Shown piece by piece: positions 37,901 through 48,161 of a stretch of DNA of 64,000 nt. The position numbers and the translations under genes are program-made. Under the pieces are notes generated by a model that made no database searches, was not told the DNA's origin, and was given only the letters and a program-made list of their open reading frames with translations. Each line of letters starts with the position of its first letter. Position 1 is the stretch's first letter. The stretch is from Acanthaster planci (Eukaryota; Echinodermata; Asteroidea; Valvatida; Acanthasteridae): the NCBI RefSeq assembly GCF_001949145.1, contig NW_019091362.1, forward strand, positions 4,768,931 through 4,832,930, read 5' to 3'.

Positions 37901-40900
37901 AAAAATCTCAAACATTACCACTGAACAAAAACTAATCGGGCAAACACAAAGACAGGGAGTACATGAACTTCCAACTGAATGATCTGATGGATTGCTTGCT
38001 TTTCTGTTACTGCCGAATCAGCTGTTCAGTTCATCAAAATGTATAAAACGGAAATAATTACTTGATGTGAAAATAAAAAATTTTTTTTTTTACAATTTAC
38101 TGAGTGCCAATCACAAGAATTGAAAAAACAAATTGACACCGCACTGTTTTTCTGGTTACCCTTACATCCCCCACTGAGGGATCGCTTGATGATTTCTTGG
38201 TTTTTCCTTTACGAAGTGAAAGTTTCCCTTTGGATCGCTTCTGACCGGCGATGTCATCGACCTAAACACAGATATATTACAAAGAAATACTTGAAATGAC
38301 ATGATTTACATAATCTGATTCTTTGCAAGCTTTTGCGTCTTGAATAATGAAGAGAAAGGTTTGTCCTTATTTGTAGTATAGGTTTTTGGGCAAGTAGAAA
38401 GAATTTTGAAGGGCTTGTAAGGGTTGGGCACATTCTACACAGCCCGGATATGGGCTCACCTCAGGCTCCTGAGGACCGTATGGATATGGTAGCTCCTGGT
38501 TCAACAGATCCTGGATGATGTTGGACAATGTCACAACGCTGTTCTCGGCCTCTGTCAACTCTGTAAAAGCCATGCGACAAGAAAGAATAACAGTTTAAGG
38601 GGAGTAAAATTTGTTGGTCATTAAGTTAACATGCAATATTGAATGCTTAGGAAGTTACTGGGATTTTGTTGTTCAGTTTATATGGCTACATGATGGAGAA
38701 AACTCTTGGCTAATATGAAAGATGTGCAGCTGTCAGGTTGGCAATGTGAATACATCCATCTATTGATTCAACAGAATCTACCAGTACATACATAAATTTG
38801 GAGTCCACTTTTTGTCTTGTCCCTGTTACATCTGGCATATGAGTTTTTACTGTTTAGAACTCCCTGTTTAATTTCCAAGACTGAATAAGTACTGTAGATT
38901 ACATGTACCTGCCAAACAAATACTAGTTTGAAATCAATTTCAGTGATACGTCCCTTGTCAAACATGTCAGATGGTATACATGTCAAAGCTAACAGGGATG
39001 GGAAAATCTCACACTTTGGACCCCAAATTTATAGAATGACCCATTTATGGACCTCAACAAGGTTTATTCATGTTATATCTGTGTTGCCCAAACCCCAATA
39101 CAGATACTGTACCAGAATGCATGCTTGAAACAAACAGAAGCATTATTATGAAAAGTTTACACAAATATCTGTATGTACTGTCCATTTCCTTCATTTTACT
39201 TTACAGAAATTTATGTCAATGTCTCTTGATATTTACACTCATGTCCTTCAGTACCTGCACTGAGTTCATTTTCATTTATGCACCAACAAAACTCTTGGTG
39301 CTACGTGTATGTTCAAGTATTTCATTCATTCTGTGCTAAACCCTAGCCTTTAGTTCTTTTTGTGGATTAGTTTGGGACAAATGCCTCTCATAGTGCCAAT
39401 CGATGGAAAATCGAGGGAGGTCAATTCCAAGGGGTTTTAGGCACATTGGTGATTTTCATCCCTTTTCCTCCTCTTTCTGTTCTTTTTTCCCCTCATTTTT
39501 TTCATTTTTGGGGGACGGGGGAGGAGGTCGGAACACCCTCCCCCACTACACCCACCAGAAGGGATGACCGGTAACCAAGAACCCACCTTTTGAACACTTG
39601 TCCAGCTCGGCGATCTCCATCTTCCAGTTGCCTGAGCTCTGTGTGGTCAGCGGGCCCGGCAGTCGGTACTTGGACATCTGCTTCCGCAGACTGAGGCGGC
39701 GGCGCTCCAGGGTCATGGCCTTAAGGGTGATCTCGCTGGTGGGGCTGGTAGCAGCTGCCGGGTGGGGCGGCCCGCCGACCACGGCAGGCCCATTGCTCAG
39801 CAGGGCCTCCTCGGCCAGCTGCACCTGCTTACGGTAGGCTTGGTGGAGGAGCAGGTGGTTGTGCCAGGCCAAAAACTCATCGTGGGAGGTGGCCTGAGAG
39901 ATGGGAAAAATTGGCAATAAGTAGCCGAGGAGTTTTTACCACCTCTCAGTTAAAGATAACAAATTGAGACTATGTCACTTATGCCCCCAAAATCTCTTTT
40001 AGATTTCAAGCCCACTGAAATTACGGAAGAATGTGTTTTCCTTTAAGCAGAGTATAAGTAAGTTTACAATTGAGTAGCATATGCATGTGAGTGCTCGTAA
40101 CAGTGCTAAGCAAAGAATATATGCCAAATTAGCTCAAATTGGAATAACCAATTGCAAAAACGTACCTGTTAATTATAAAACTAAGAATTTTTGCACATGC
40201 ATTGAGGTTTTTTCTGTTGATATATCTACAGTGCTCCTCAATCCTTCATCTGTGGAATGGTTAAGGACAGTTAGAGTTTACGGTTCTTGAGTAAGGTATT
40301 CAGTTTTGACAGCCTTGAACATTTGTTCACTGGTTGGTGACAAATGTTATTTAGCCAGATAACAACACGACAGTACATTAAAGGACTGCCAACCTTAACG
40401 TGATAGAGGAACTCTTCTGTATCGATGTCAATTCTCCTAGCCTTGCTGTCTTCTTCCTTCTCTGTTGAGATGACAGCCGACAACACATCGATGGTACCAT
40501 GAATCTTGCCTTTCATCAGCTGAAGTATTTATAGAAAAGATGAATACATGAGAACACAGCTGTCGTGTGACACCGATGGAATTCCACTGAAACGTAGTTG
40601 GGCTGTGCGTAACATTCCCAAAATGGTGACAAGCTTGCTGTGTCATTTCTGGCAAACCTTTCTAGTGACTGCACAGATGAGCATTGGAATGATTTCAGCT
40701 TTGCTGACTTACAGGCTACACTGCTTTTGTCTGTCTAATAACAAATACATGTACATACCCTGTGACACATCTTCCCTTCAACAAATTACATGTATGCAAC
40801 AAATTTAATAACCTTTTCAATCTGACTAACCTCTCCGCAGTTTTTGCCATATGTCAGCATGCCTTTTTCCAGCACAAAATATCTCTGTAAAACAAACGTA

Positions 40901-43900
40901 GGGGAGAAAAATTTGAACAATTGTGAATGTGGCATATCAGGTGACATTTTAAGGTAAATATCAGTTCAATGAAGAGCATTCTAAGTAGGCTCGCAAAAAG
41001 TTAAAGACTGTTTCTAACCAATTAATGATTCTCTTTTTAATTAGCATATCACTCAATTAAATGACTGATTTTTTTATACAACACTGTCACATAAGGTTTT
41101 ATCAACAATAAAAATGCAAATGGTCAACATGTACAGATATACTGAGATTTTCAAACAAAATACAAACATGGATTATAAAGATGAACAAAGAAATTGACTG
41201 GAGCAGGATTTGAACCTGCAACCTCTGGAACACCATACCAGTGCTCTACCAACTGAGCAATATAAAAATTGCTAAAGAATCTTTACGATGAAAGTTATCT
41301 GCATACATGAACATGTACTGAACATGTACATGTATGTACACGTACGTTGTTTTTTTTTGCATTTCAACAGTAAGTCCGTCTATGTAATCTTCCACTTGTT
41401 AAAGTTTCACGTGTTTAAGGTTTACATTTTAGGTTTAATAAAAATGTTTTTAGGTGTTCTCTGTCTGGCTCCTTTGAGAAAGGAACCCTTCATTTTTATT
41501 ACACATATTTTGAAGAGACATAATTTAGATTTATTATTAATGCATATGCTATACATGAGGGGGCCTGCCGCATAATCCTGCATTCATTTCACACTTTCAT
41601 TTTTGTTGAAATATTTCAAATATAATACTTTGTATAGAACTAAATGTATTGTGAGAATACTGTTGCATTACTACTGGTAATATGAACAGTTTTCATTGTT
41701 TCATTCATACAAGATGGGCCAAAGACTGATTTACATGACATTTCTGTGCATCTACCACGATGAAGATCCTTTCTTTCTTCTCATGCATCAGTACCTTGTG
41801 CCATCCCTTCATGGGACGTTTTCTACGTTTCAGTAGGTACCCTTCTATCTTGCCAGGCTCCTTCTCCACAGTCTGGCCAACCTTCTCCAGGTCCAACGGC
41901 AGCAGCTTAGGGGACTTCTTGTCTGCTTCGTCTGGTGCCCCAGTGCCAATGGCAGAAGCCAGGCTACCTGTCATTACCACGGCTTCAGCTATCGGTTCCT
42001 GGGTAAACAAGGGGGAAAAGTAGGCACAAAAATAGAGAAACACTTGTAAATTATGAGAAAGCCGTCATCATCATCATCATCAATTTTCCATGCCGCCAGT
42101 ATGTACATGTACATACACTAGCACATTTACACACACTATAAAATACATGTAAATGTATCCCACTTCAGCAAGACTCCATTAATCACTTCACACTGCACTT
42201 CAGGCATGTCAGGGGTCAGATTAAAATGCTAATGTATATATACATGCAATATGTAAATGTGCATGTACTGAACATTGGTTGATTGGTACCAACAGAAGAC
42301 AGGTGACTTCTTCCCTCCTGTGTTATTGATGTTACCGGTAAATGCATGCCCTTACATATAATATTTCACATGTGGGATGAAATGAAAGTTCAGATGCTAA
42401 ATAGATGAGCCCATTTTTCACCTGTTGAGAAAATCAGCTTGGGAAAATGGGCTTGTGCGCATGCGTACCTCCTGTAACTAAGGATTTTGTGCTTAAAGGG
42501 TTAGCGCAGAACTTTTCTGCTTGCACGGTTAGTGCAGAATGGAGATTGTAAGCGCGGAATTCTGCTGTAAGCTGCGCCATGAAATTGGGCCCTGATTCGT
42601 GGATTCTTTTCCATCTTGTACCATATATGATACACAAACATGTACATGTACATGTATACAATGTTTCTGAAGTGTAACACTGCTGAGTGCACAATGCACT
42701 ACTGTTTCGTAATGTGTACATATGCATACATGCATGTATACATGTACATGTACAGTGCACTGTAATAAATGTATACCGGTACCAGCATGACTGGTACATC
42801 ATTCTACACACACATGACTACAGGTACAGACCTGTACATGTACCTGTAGAGGCGGTCATTCTGCATATTAATTCTTATTCATCTGGATTTGTGCACACCT
42901 GCGCTGCCATACAGTACATGTAAGTGTACCGGTACATGTACCAGGTAGCGGTAAGTTGCTGCATTACTGACAGTACTAGTGTGATCATTATACATGTACA
43001 GTAGGTGACTCATTTATAGGAAAATACATACATGTATACATGTATTACTGGCACAGTGTAATGCACAATCATGGAAAAACATTACCAGTAGTTGGAAATT
43101 AAAAAACCTGTGATATACAATGTACATGTACATACATACAACTCACAGTAATGAGCCCTAGGGATACATGTACAGGTATGGTACATGTACCAGTGCATGA
43201 ACATGTACCCGGGAAAGAAAACTTACTTTAGGATACAGTTCCTTTTATAATGTTAAAGAATTCACCACTGTCCAAAATCTGCAAAAATGATAAGATTTTA
43301 AAATTGCTCTCTACATGTACCGGTATCCCGTATACAGTATGCTCCACAGGATAATTAAAAATACATGTACATTTTACTGCAACAATGTACTGTACACATG
43401 TACATGTAGTGGTACATTGTATGTAAATGCAACAGCCATGATGGTCAAGACTATAACTTACACGTACATGCATGTACATGTACAAGGTATCGGTACATGT
43501 GCAGTACATGTAGGTATGTACACTGTACATGTAACTTTGTGGACTGATGCCGTATGATACACACGCTAAAACTTGGTTTAAAAAATGACTGTTTAAAGGA
43601 AAGGACTGCCCATGAAAGACACAGTTATCATGGTTATGGGTACGATGCAGGGTACCAGTAAGTGTACTGTATAGTACATGTACAGGTACATGTACATGCA
43701 TGTGGTGTGCAGACATTTTACATTGTTTTGCACACATGTACGGTACATGTACATGTACATTAATGTGCAGTATTGTAAACAATACATATGGACCTAAATG
43801 TACCGATACGGAATAAACTTGTTTGGAGCTGTGGAGAATGATACGAACATCTTAATGGAATTAAATTCTTGCAAACTCTGGAACTCACCATTATGCAGCC

Positions 43901-45356
43901 AACACTATGGAGCTACATGTACATGTACATGCAATATAACCATCACAACTTGGGGTGAAATGCAGGCTTAAGTTATCACTTAAGTGTGCAATGACCAATC
44001 CATTAGATTGCCTCCAGCATGCTGTGATAATCAAAGCAAACAGCCCCAGTTTACAAGCTCCACAGGACCCTACCATGTAGTCTCATACTGCTGCCTTAAG
44101 ATGGTACCCAACTGTTGTGTAATTGCCATGTGTGCATACCAGATAAGAGCAGCACCATAGAAACATCAGTAAAACTTGATCAATGGGGACAGTGTTAAGC
44201 AAAAGGCTGCCTGAGTGCAAATGGACTGCCAATAGATTTATTGAGGATCCTGCTGCATGTTAATATTGATCAACCACTATCATAAATTACTGCTTCATGT
44301 ATGAGTGGCCCTCATCCAATAAAACTGGTAATTTTGTTGGTAAGTATATATGCACATCACACATGCACAGGTGTATGGTATACAGGTATTGTACATGTAC
44401 TGGTATTGTACATGTACATGTACCTATATTATCCAGTATGGTGAGATTACTGCGTTGGCTGCCCCAGTCTGCTGAAGATTCTACAATGTAACTGCTTTTA
44501 TTTCTCATTAACCATATCACATTTGGGCCAATAAAGAAGGTACTGATGTACATGTACCAGTACATGTTTGTACCAATCATACATGTACGTGTATAGATTC
44601 TAAATCATACAAACCTTCCCCCCAGTGCCTTAGTTATTACAACAAGCCACTTAAATGAACATACATGCACACACTGGCATAAATTCAGGAGCAAATGGTA
44701 AAAGCCTGGATCTTTACTCTTGAAAGGGTACATGTATCATGCATCATGTTCTTGAAAGAGTGTCCTCAATGAAGTCCATCCTACCAAAAAAAATCTCATA
44801 TCTAGATTTTAGTTTTTACCCACAGAAAAATATTGTACACATGCTGGTATATATATGTGTGTACATGTACACTGTACAAACATGCATCATTGTTTTGGAT
44901 GTCGTGTCACAGAGAATATTCCTTACTAAACCCGCAATGACTTCCTCAGAAAAACAAGTTTAAATTTTTTTCAAGAAAAAGAAGTACCATGTACTTTAAC
45001 AGAGTAAAAATCTCTGACAGAAATTTTTGAATCTAATCATGATTGGCAAACCAAATTTAAGAGGAATCTCAGGTGGAATTTCAACTACATGTAGCAGCAG
45101 GGTACTGCCACGGCAAAGGGAAATGAAAATTCCCTCCCCGAATTTCCAACATCAACGCCCCATCATGCACTGATAAGATCAAGATTGACAGATGCTGGGT
45201 GAAATCTGTGTACTGACTCAATTAAGCAACCTGACAGAGAACAGTGTGCTCAGTAGACTCTCTCTGTGCAATCCCACTCACCATCTCCTCTGTCTGTGAA
45301 TGTTTCTTTTGAAGCTGAAGCCGTTGTCTTCTTTCCTTGGTGTCGGCATCCTCCAT
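13824..45356 (-). CDS. OSBPL6: Oxysterol-binding-protein-related protein, ORP3/6/7 subfamily
   Basis: Twenty-two exons join with consistent phases into about 954 residues, close to the length of vertebrate ORP6. Residues 74-180 form a PH domain ([46 protein letters not shown]), which in this family binds phosphoinositides. Residues 240-290 and 370-440 are coiled-coil linkers. EFYDALE at 522-528 after an acidic/Ser stretch is a FFAT motif that would bind VAP on the ER. Residues 595-905 form the lipid-transfer ORD, with EQVSHHPP at 695-702, whose two histidines contact PI4P phosphate in the family, and LRPDQR near 879. The protein ends in Leu-Trp, as vertebrate members do. The ATG at 45356-45354 has an in-frame TAA 42 bases upstream. 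Expected role: sterol/phosphoinositide exchange or sensing at ER-plasma membrane contacts. Invertebrates may have one gene for the ORP3/6/7 trio, so the symbol means subfamily, not strict orthology. Confidence 0.93.
14279..14401 (-). CDS. OSBPL6: ORP coding exon 21 (residues 879-920)
   Basis: 123 bases between ATGCAG and GTAGGA. Charged helix ([20 protein letters not shown]), then YEPRFFR, as at the end of other family members. Confidence 0.95.
15041..15167 (-). CDS. OSBPL6: ORP coding exon 20 (residues 837-879), ORD
   Basis: 127 bases between TTTGCAG and GTAAGA. It reads [16 protein letters not shown] and [10 protein letters not shown]. The RPDQR stretch is part of the family's PI4P pocket. 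Confidence 0.96.
15357..15461. repeat. 21-bp minisatellite in an ORP intron, about five units
   Basis: Units of the form ACTTGTGATGGACTTGCAAGG follow head to tail; later units carry single-base changes (GTAATGG, CTTCTGATGG, GTAAGG). Each unit is itself two related half units, ACTTGTGATGG and ACTTGCAAGG. It lies between coding exons 19 and 20. It has no stop in one minus-strand frame because 21 is a multiple of three, but it is not coding. Confidence 0.85.
16056..16197 (-). CDS. OSBPL6: ORP coding exon 19 (residues 790-837), ORD
   Basis: 142 bases between CCACAG and GTGAGT. It reads [25 protein letters not shown] and SAKCIWR, all conserved in the subfamily. Confidence 0.95.
16874..17009 (-). 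CDS. OSBPL6: ORP coding exon 18 (residues 744-789), ORD
   Basis: 136 bases between TCAACAG and GTATGG. It reads [20 protein letters not shown] and CKLTFTK, the central beta strands of the ORD. Confidence 0.95.
17367..17509 (-). CDS. OSBPL6: ORP coding exon 17 (residues 697-744), SHHPP signature
   Basis: 143 bases between TTGGCAG and GTATGA. It begins [17 protein letters not shown], the family signature, and continues [17 protein letters not shown]. The pattern of conserved residues fits ORP3/6/7. Confidence 0.97.
18734..18946 (-). CDS. OSBPL6: ORP coding exon 16 (residues 626-696), ORD
   Basis: 213 bases between AAACTAG and GTGGGA, phase 0. [34 protein letters not shown] and FRFVAEQ are near-invariant ORD segments; the exon ends in the EQ of EQVSHHPP. 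Confidence 0.96.
19681..19862 (-). CDS. OSBPL6: ORP coding exon 15 (residues 565-625), ORD start
   Basis: 182 bases between TCCACAG and GTACTT. It contains [20 protein letters not shown] and LNEPLSMLQ, the lid and first helices of the lipid-transfer domain. Confidence 0.95.
23695..23757. repeat. TACATG hexamer array
   Basis: ACATGTACAAGTATGTACAT followed by several uninterrupted GTACAT units ending near 23757. It is part of the window-wide GTACNN pattern. Confidence 0.8.
24520..24973. other. Assembly gap (454 N)
   Basis: Unknown bases. The right edge opens directly into TACATGTACATAC sequence, suggesting a collapsed or unsequenced hexamer array. Confidence 0.99.
24974..25036. repeat. TACATG hexamer array at gap edge
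   Basis: Repeated TACATGTACAT and ACAGTACCAGTAC words directly after the gap. Confidence 0.8.
29577..29646 (-). CDS. OSBPL6: ORP coding exon 14 (residues 542-565), acidic linker
   Basis: 70 bases between ATCTTAG and GTAAGT. Glu/Ser-rich ([17 protein letters not shown]), like the acidic linker that joins FFAT to the ORD in ORP6. It ends in phase 1 and joins exon 15 across the largest intron. Confidence 0.85.
29930..30052 (-). CDS. OSBPL6: ORP coding exon 13 (residues 501-541), FFAT motif
   Basis: 123 bases between CTCCCAG and GTACAG, phase 0. It codes [26 protein letters not shown] matches the FFAT core (EFFDAxE, with Tyr at position 3) and follows Asp-Asp-Arg-Glu and Ser residues that fit the usual acidic or phosphorylatable flank. 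Confidence 0.92.
30478..30725. mobile_element. MITE with about 50-bp inverted ends (GGGGCCAATTTT type)
   Basis: The left end GGGGCCAATTTTGTCGAGCT continues into TTTAAGCA and ATTTGTTTAAGC. The reverse complement of the right end reads GGGGCCGATTTCATTGCACT with TTTAAGCA and ATTTGTTTGAGC at the same spacing. About 250 bp, non-coding, in the intron between ORP exons 12 and 13. Related ends (GGGCCCAATTTCAT) appear at about 33097, 42585 and 59875. Confidence 0.72.
31597..31680 (-). CDS. OSBPL6: ORP coding exon 12 (residues 473-500), candidate cassette
   Basis: 84 bases between TTTCCAAG and GTGGGG, phase 0 at both ends. It reads [20 protein letters not shown]. Its GT-AG borders and open frame support an exon, but homology support is weak. 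Confidence 0.6.
33190..33768. mobile_element. piggyBac-like non-autonomous element, copy A
   Basis: It is bounded by TTAA at both ends with inverted termini: TTAACCACTTCCTGCCGGAG at the left and, as reverse complement, TTAACCACTTGCTGCCGGAG at the right (19 of 20 match). TTAA target sites and CC...GG ends are the hallmarks of piggyBac insertion. The reversed right part aligns with the right part of 59211-59812 (GACAAAG-GAACTGGGCCTT and AACAAAAGAC blocks). No transposase frame. It lies in the intron between ORP exons 11 and 12. Confidence 0.75.
34354..34425 (-). CDS. OSBPL6: ORP coding exon 11 (residues 449-472), candidate cassette
   Basis: 72 bases between a strong TTTTTTCAG and GTAAAA, phase 0 at both ends. 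It reads [20 protein letters not shown] with no stop. I see no clear counterpart in vertebrate members, so it may be lineage-specific or alternatively spliced. Confidence 0.65.
35236..35340 (-). CDS. OSBPL6: ORP coding exon 10 (residues 414-448)
   Basis: 105 bases between TTGCAG and GTGAGT, phase 0. [20 protein letters not shown] matches the family's conserved Arg-Leu-x-Arg-Ile segment. Confidence 0.9.
35933..36075 (-). CDS. OSBPL6: ORP coding exon 9 (residues 366-413), coiled coil
   Basis: 143 bases between TTTTCAG and [25 protein letters not shown] and [12 protein letters not shown] form the second coiled coil, as in ORP3/6. Confidence 0.9.
36300..36510. mobile_element. Dispersed repeat with imperfect inverted ends, copy 1
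   Basis: It starts GGAAAGAGTTCCACAAACGG and ends GTCCACATATGGACCTCTTTC, whose reverse complement shares GAAAGAG-TCCA. Internal blocks (TGCACAAACCC, AAGTGTTTT, ACTTGGTA, GAACTTTTC, TAGGTCACTGTAGG) recur at 51310-51500 and 51728-52170. Non-coding, in the intron between ORP exons 8 and 9. Confidence 0.6.
37217..37349 (-). CDS. OSBPL6: ORP coding exon 8 (residues 322-366)
   Basis: 133 bases ending CAAG|GTACGC. The acceptor (TTTGAAAG) is weak, but it is the only nearby AG that keeps phase with exon 7 and avoids stops. Ser/Thr-rich, then [17 protein letters not shown]. Confidence 0.75.
37653..37828. mobile_element. Foldback MITE with long inverted arms
   Basis: The left arm (about 37663-37733) includes TTCACAATAGTGCACCTCCA and GACCAGTCACA. 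The right arm (about 37750-37818) is its reverse complement (TTGGAGGTGCACTATTGTGA, TTGTGATTGGTCAA). The arms are about 70 bp with few mismatches around a short loop, so the element could form a long hairpin. It lies in the intron between ORP exons 7 and 8. Confidence 0.8.
38166..38261 (-). CDS. OSBPL6: ORP coding exon 7 (residues 290-321), basic linker
   Basis: 96 bases between GTTTAG and GTAAGG, phase 0. Lys/Arg/Ser-rich ([20 protein letters not shown]). The matching place in vertebrate ORP6 is also a basic Lys/Arg/Ser patch. Confidence 0.85.
38460..38560 (-). CDS. OSBPL6: ORP coding exon 6 (residues 256-289)
   Basis: 101 bases between TTTACAG and GTGAGC. It codes [20 protein letters not shown], a coiled-coil segment aligned with the family's linker, and restores phase 0. 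Confidence 0.9.
39587..39893 (-). CDS. OSBPL6: ORP coding exon 5 (residues 154-256), end of PH and linker
   Basis: 307 bases between TCTCAG and GTGGGT. The first part ([17 protein letters not shown]) is the C-terminal PH helix. An Ala/Pro-rich loop follows, then a basic stretch ([16 protein letters not shown]) and the start of a coiled coil. It ends in phase 1. GC-rich relative to the introns. Confidence 0.9.
40394..40519 (-). CDS. OSBPL6: ORP coding exon 4 (residues 112-153), PH domain
   Basis: 126 bases between CTTCAG and GTTGGC, phase 0. [10 protein letters not shown] and [17 protein letters not shown] match the family's PH core. Confidence 0.92.
40831..40884 (-). CDS. OSBPL6: ORP coding exon 3 (residues 94-111), PH domain
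   Basis: A 54-base micro-exon between TTTACAG and GTTAGT, phase 0, coding [18 protein letters not shown]. It supplies PH strands 2 and 3 and fits exactly between its neighbours. Confidence 0.9.
41180..41275 (-). mobile_element. tRNA-derived SINE, copy B
   Basis: The minus strand reads GCTCAGTTGGTAGAGC (A box), GTGTTCCAGAGGTTG, a perfect 5-bp T-stem GCAGG...CCTGC around TTCAAAT (B box), then CAATTTCTTTGTTCATC. The acceptor stem does not pair and the anticodon stem has a mismatch, so it is not a working tRNA gene. It lies in the intron between ORP exons 2 and 3. Confidence 0.75.
41795..41998 (-). CDS. OSBPL6: ORP coding exon 2 (residues 26-93), PH domain start
   Basis: It lies between TTACCCAG and GTACTG, 204 bases, phase 0. 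It codes an acidic leader, then [19 protein letters not shown], the first strand of the PH domain with the basic phosphoinositide-binding loop. Confidence 0.92.
42063..42081. repeat. Short CAT trinucleotide run
   Basis: Six or so ATC/CAT units in tandem just upstream of ORP exon 2 on the minus strand. Confidence 0.8.
42635..42760. repeat. TACATG hexamer-rich block
   Basis: Repeated ACATGTACATGTACATGTAT and CATGTATACATGTACATGTA words in the first long intron of the ORP coding region. Confidence 0.7.
43110..43770. repeat. Dense TACATGTA / TACCGGTA cluster
   Basis: Many separate GTACATGTAC words plus GTACCGGTA, GTACCAGT and GTACTG variants, interspersed with unique sequence. It lies in the intron between ORP coding exons 1 and 2. 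Confidence 0.75.
45282..45356 (-). CDS. OSBPL6: ORP coding exon 1 (residues 1-25)
   Basis: It codes [20 protein letters not shown] and ends Glu-Met|GTGAGT, phase 0. A possible acceptor GCAG lies two bases before the ATG, so this is probably the second transcribed exon. An in-frame TAA at 45398-45396 limits upstream extension. Confidence 0.8.
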
Positions 45357-46589
45357 TACTGCATCAATGCCAGCCAGCGGAGGGGAACTCAATGGTTAAT
45401 GATTGGCCATGCTGACAAGGGTCCCAGTGTTTACAGTACACGTGCACTTCCGCACATGCATGAAATGCCACTGCAGCAGTTCTATGATAGCCTGGAGCCA
45501 ACTGGGAGCAATAGCAGAAGTGTGATCTCTCTTCCTCGATTGCAGCAGGAAGCTAAGGAGGGGAGGGAGACAGGCAAATCAGGCAAGCGACTTAGTGGCA
45601 CTTCTGCCGACAACACACAGGTCAGGGTGGTCTTCACACCATTCACACTATCACGGTTCCACAAGTAGACAGTGATCACGGCTGATTAGAACAAGCGGCT
45701 TGTAGTCAACACTGCGGCTGCAGTGGGTGGAAAAATGACAGAGAAAAGTTTTTAATTCAGTTACAAACAGCTACCATAGTGTGACTGATTCCCTAACAGG
45801 GACCTTGAGCGAATGGAATGGCTCAAGTGTATGTAATATAATTACACATGAATTCATGGAAATTAATAACGGCACTGTGCTCAATAAACAGATGGCACAA
45901 AACAGGATTTCCTGTTCCACGACAAAAATCCAAGTTTTCAACTCGTGTCCAGAGTAGCAGAATGGTGCATTATGTACCATGTTGATGAATTCCACACGCG
46001 TATAAGCTGAAAAGGGGGAATTAACACACAAAAAAACCTTGAATGACCCAACTTATGATTTAAAAAAAAAAGTTCAACAAAATTTGGGAAAAGTTCTCAA
46101 TTTTAAGCACAACAATTTTGGGTGGCACTCCTGGAAGGGGAAGGGGTCCCCCTTCCAAAATCTGTGGAACTTGTTCCACAAGTACATGTACATGTATATA
46201 TTTATGGATGTACATGTACACGTGTACTGGTAAGGGTAATACTATGACATGCATGAAAACAATGAAAAGGAAACATTTTGTCTTATATTTTGCAATGCCA
46301 TTCAAAAAAGAATTTCTTGTAAATATGGAAAGTATTCATATCATGTGTTTTGCAGCTGTGCCTAAAGAAGGGAAAAGAGGCATGTGCCAGTAGCCCCTCA
46401 TCAGTTGAAAATAGCCATGTTGGTCTGGAGAGTTCATTTCACTGGTACAGTACGTGCATAGTTGTTTGTAAATCAGCAAAGTACAGTTCCAACCAAAGGA
46501 GCACACATTGCTAGCAGGAAGATAGCACTCTGTGTACTGTGTATGTACACGTACATGTGCATTTATAAGAAAAAAAGCTGCATTACAGC

Positions 46590-46830
46590 TTACACTGTAC
46601 CAGTACATGTACTGTACAGTGTACTGCAGGCCTACACTGTACATGTATGTACATGACATACATGTACATGTACACATACCGGGACATGTACATGTACAGT
46701 ACATGTACATGTTATATTGAGCCTAAGAAACTACATGTACTAATACATGTACATGTATATATGTACTTGCACTGGTACAAAGTATACAAGTACAAGACTA
46801 CAAGTACATGTGCATGTACATGTAGATGTG
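46590..46830. repeat. TACATG hexamer-rich block
   Basis: ACCAGTACATGTACTGTACA, then many ACATGTACATG words up to about 46830. Among the densest clusters outside the gaps. Confidence 0.78.
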
Positions 46831-48161
46831 ATATTATCAACTAATGATTATTGTAAAGTTTCAAAAAGTACCATAAGAGTAAAAACTATAAAAAAAAAAT
46901 AGGCCTACCGTTAAAAGAGCAACTGATGACTGGCATACCGGTACAATCGGAAAAATCCACTCTGTGTCACAGGAAATTAAAACAAAGAGGTTGAGAGTTG
47001 AAGTGAGTACTGAAAGTGCATGTAAACACTTCATTCTTATGGACAACACACACACTTGAGCACGTTCACGGTTTTGAAACCTTCCAGGATGTACATGTAT
47101 TGTACATGTACGTACAGGTTACAAGCATATCATCAGTGACTAATAACACAGATTTCATGCTGGGTCATGATTTGCACAAAGTACCGGTCCATTACATGTA
47201 CATGTACACATGGTACATGTCATGTTGAGAAATGTGCACGACATTTGGGTGTTTTTTTTCCATTAAGTGATATGGTAGATGCTGTATTATGATCGGCAAT
47301 CATGATTTTCCAGTGAATCACCCCACCATGCAAGCTCACACATTGTAAAGAGATTTGCAATTCCTTCAAATCTAATACACTTTGCAAGGCTGGAGTTCAA
47401 ATACACATGTACTGGTACACTGTACAGTACCGGTTCCAACACCAGCTTTGAAAGGCTGTATTAATTTGTCAGTACTAACATTCTCCTCTTGCAACATAGA
47501 TGTATTTACAACAGAACAGATGAATGCACTTGATATTGTGGACATGTACACATGTATTATATAGACCTAACACCTGGAAAATTATTAACATCTGATTACG
47601 GGGGGGGTCAGTCACGGATCACTGAATTATTCGCTCTGCCAAACAGTCTGACATTAACCACTGGACAGAACTTTGTACACATACATGTACGACTGTACAT
47701 GTACCGGTACATGCCCTTACTACATGCACAGTCCTGGCTCAAATAAACACACAAACATTCTGAATTTGTTACAAGTGATGGTTAGAATAGAAAGAAGCAA
47801 ATGATCACATGTCGTCAAATGATGCAAGCAACTTGCAAAATGAACATGAACATCTTATGAAGCATTAACTCCTTTGGAATGTTCTAGCTTCGTCACGATT
47901 TTACTCTGATCTGAGAAAATAAAACAGTCGCTGCACATGTTTGAGTGCATGTACATGCAGTTCACATTCAGAAGTGCAACATTGGGAAGAATGATTTCCT
48001 TCAGTGACAGATTGAGAGTCTAGTCTAGTAACTCCAGTTGGGTTTGCTTCGTGGCCTAGAACTTTCCGTCACCCATGATACATGTACCTTCTGCCACTGC
48101 TGCATTCAATTAATTATTGACTTACAGTGGATGTAGAGTACACTGCATATGTATGCATACG

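Noticed and set aside
41198-41262. Working tRNA gene on the minus strand
   Set aside because: D and T arms are good but the acceptor stem does not pair, and the head continues into a SINE tail shared with other copies.
45300-45668. 122-codon plus-strand open frame
   Set aside because: It is antisense to ORP coding exon 1 and its flank, and the minus-strand start, donor and family fit are better.
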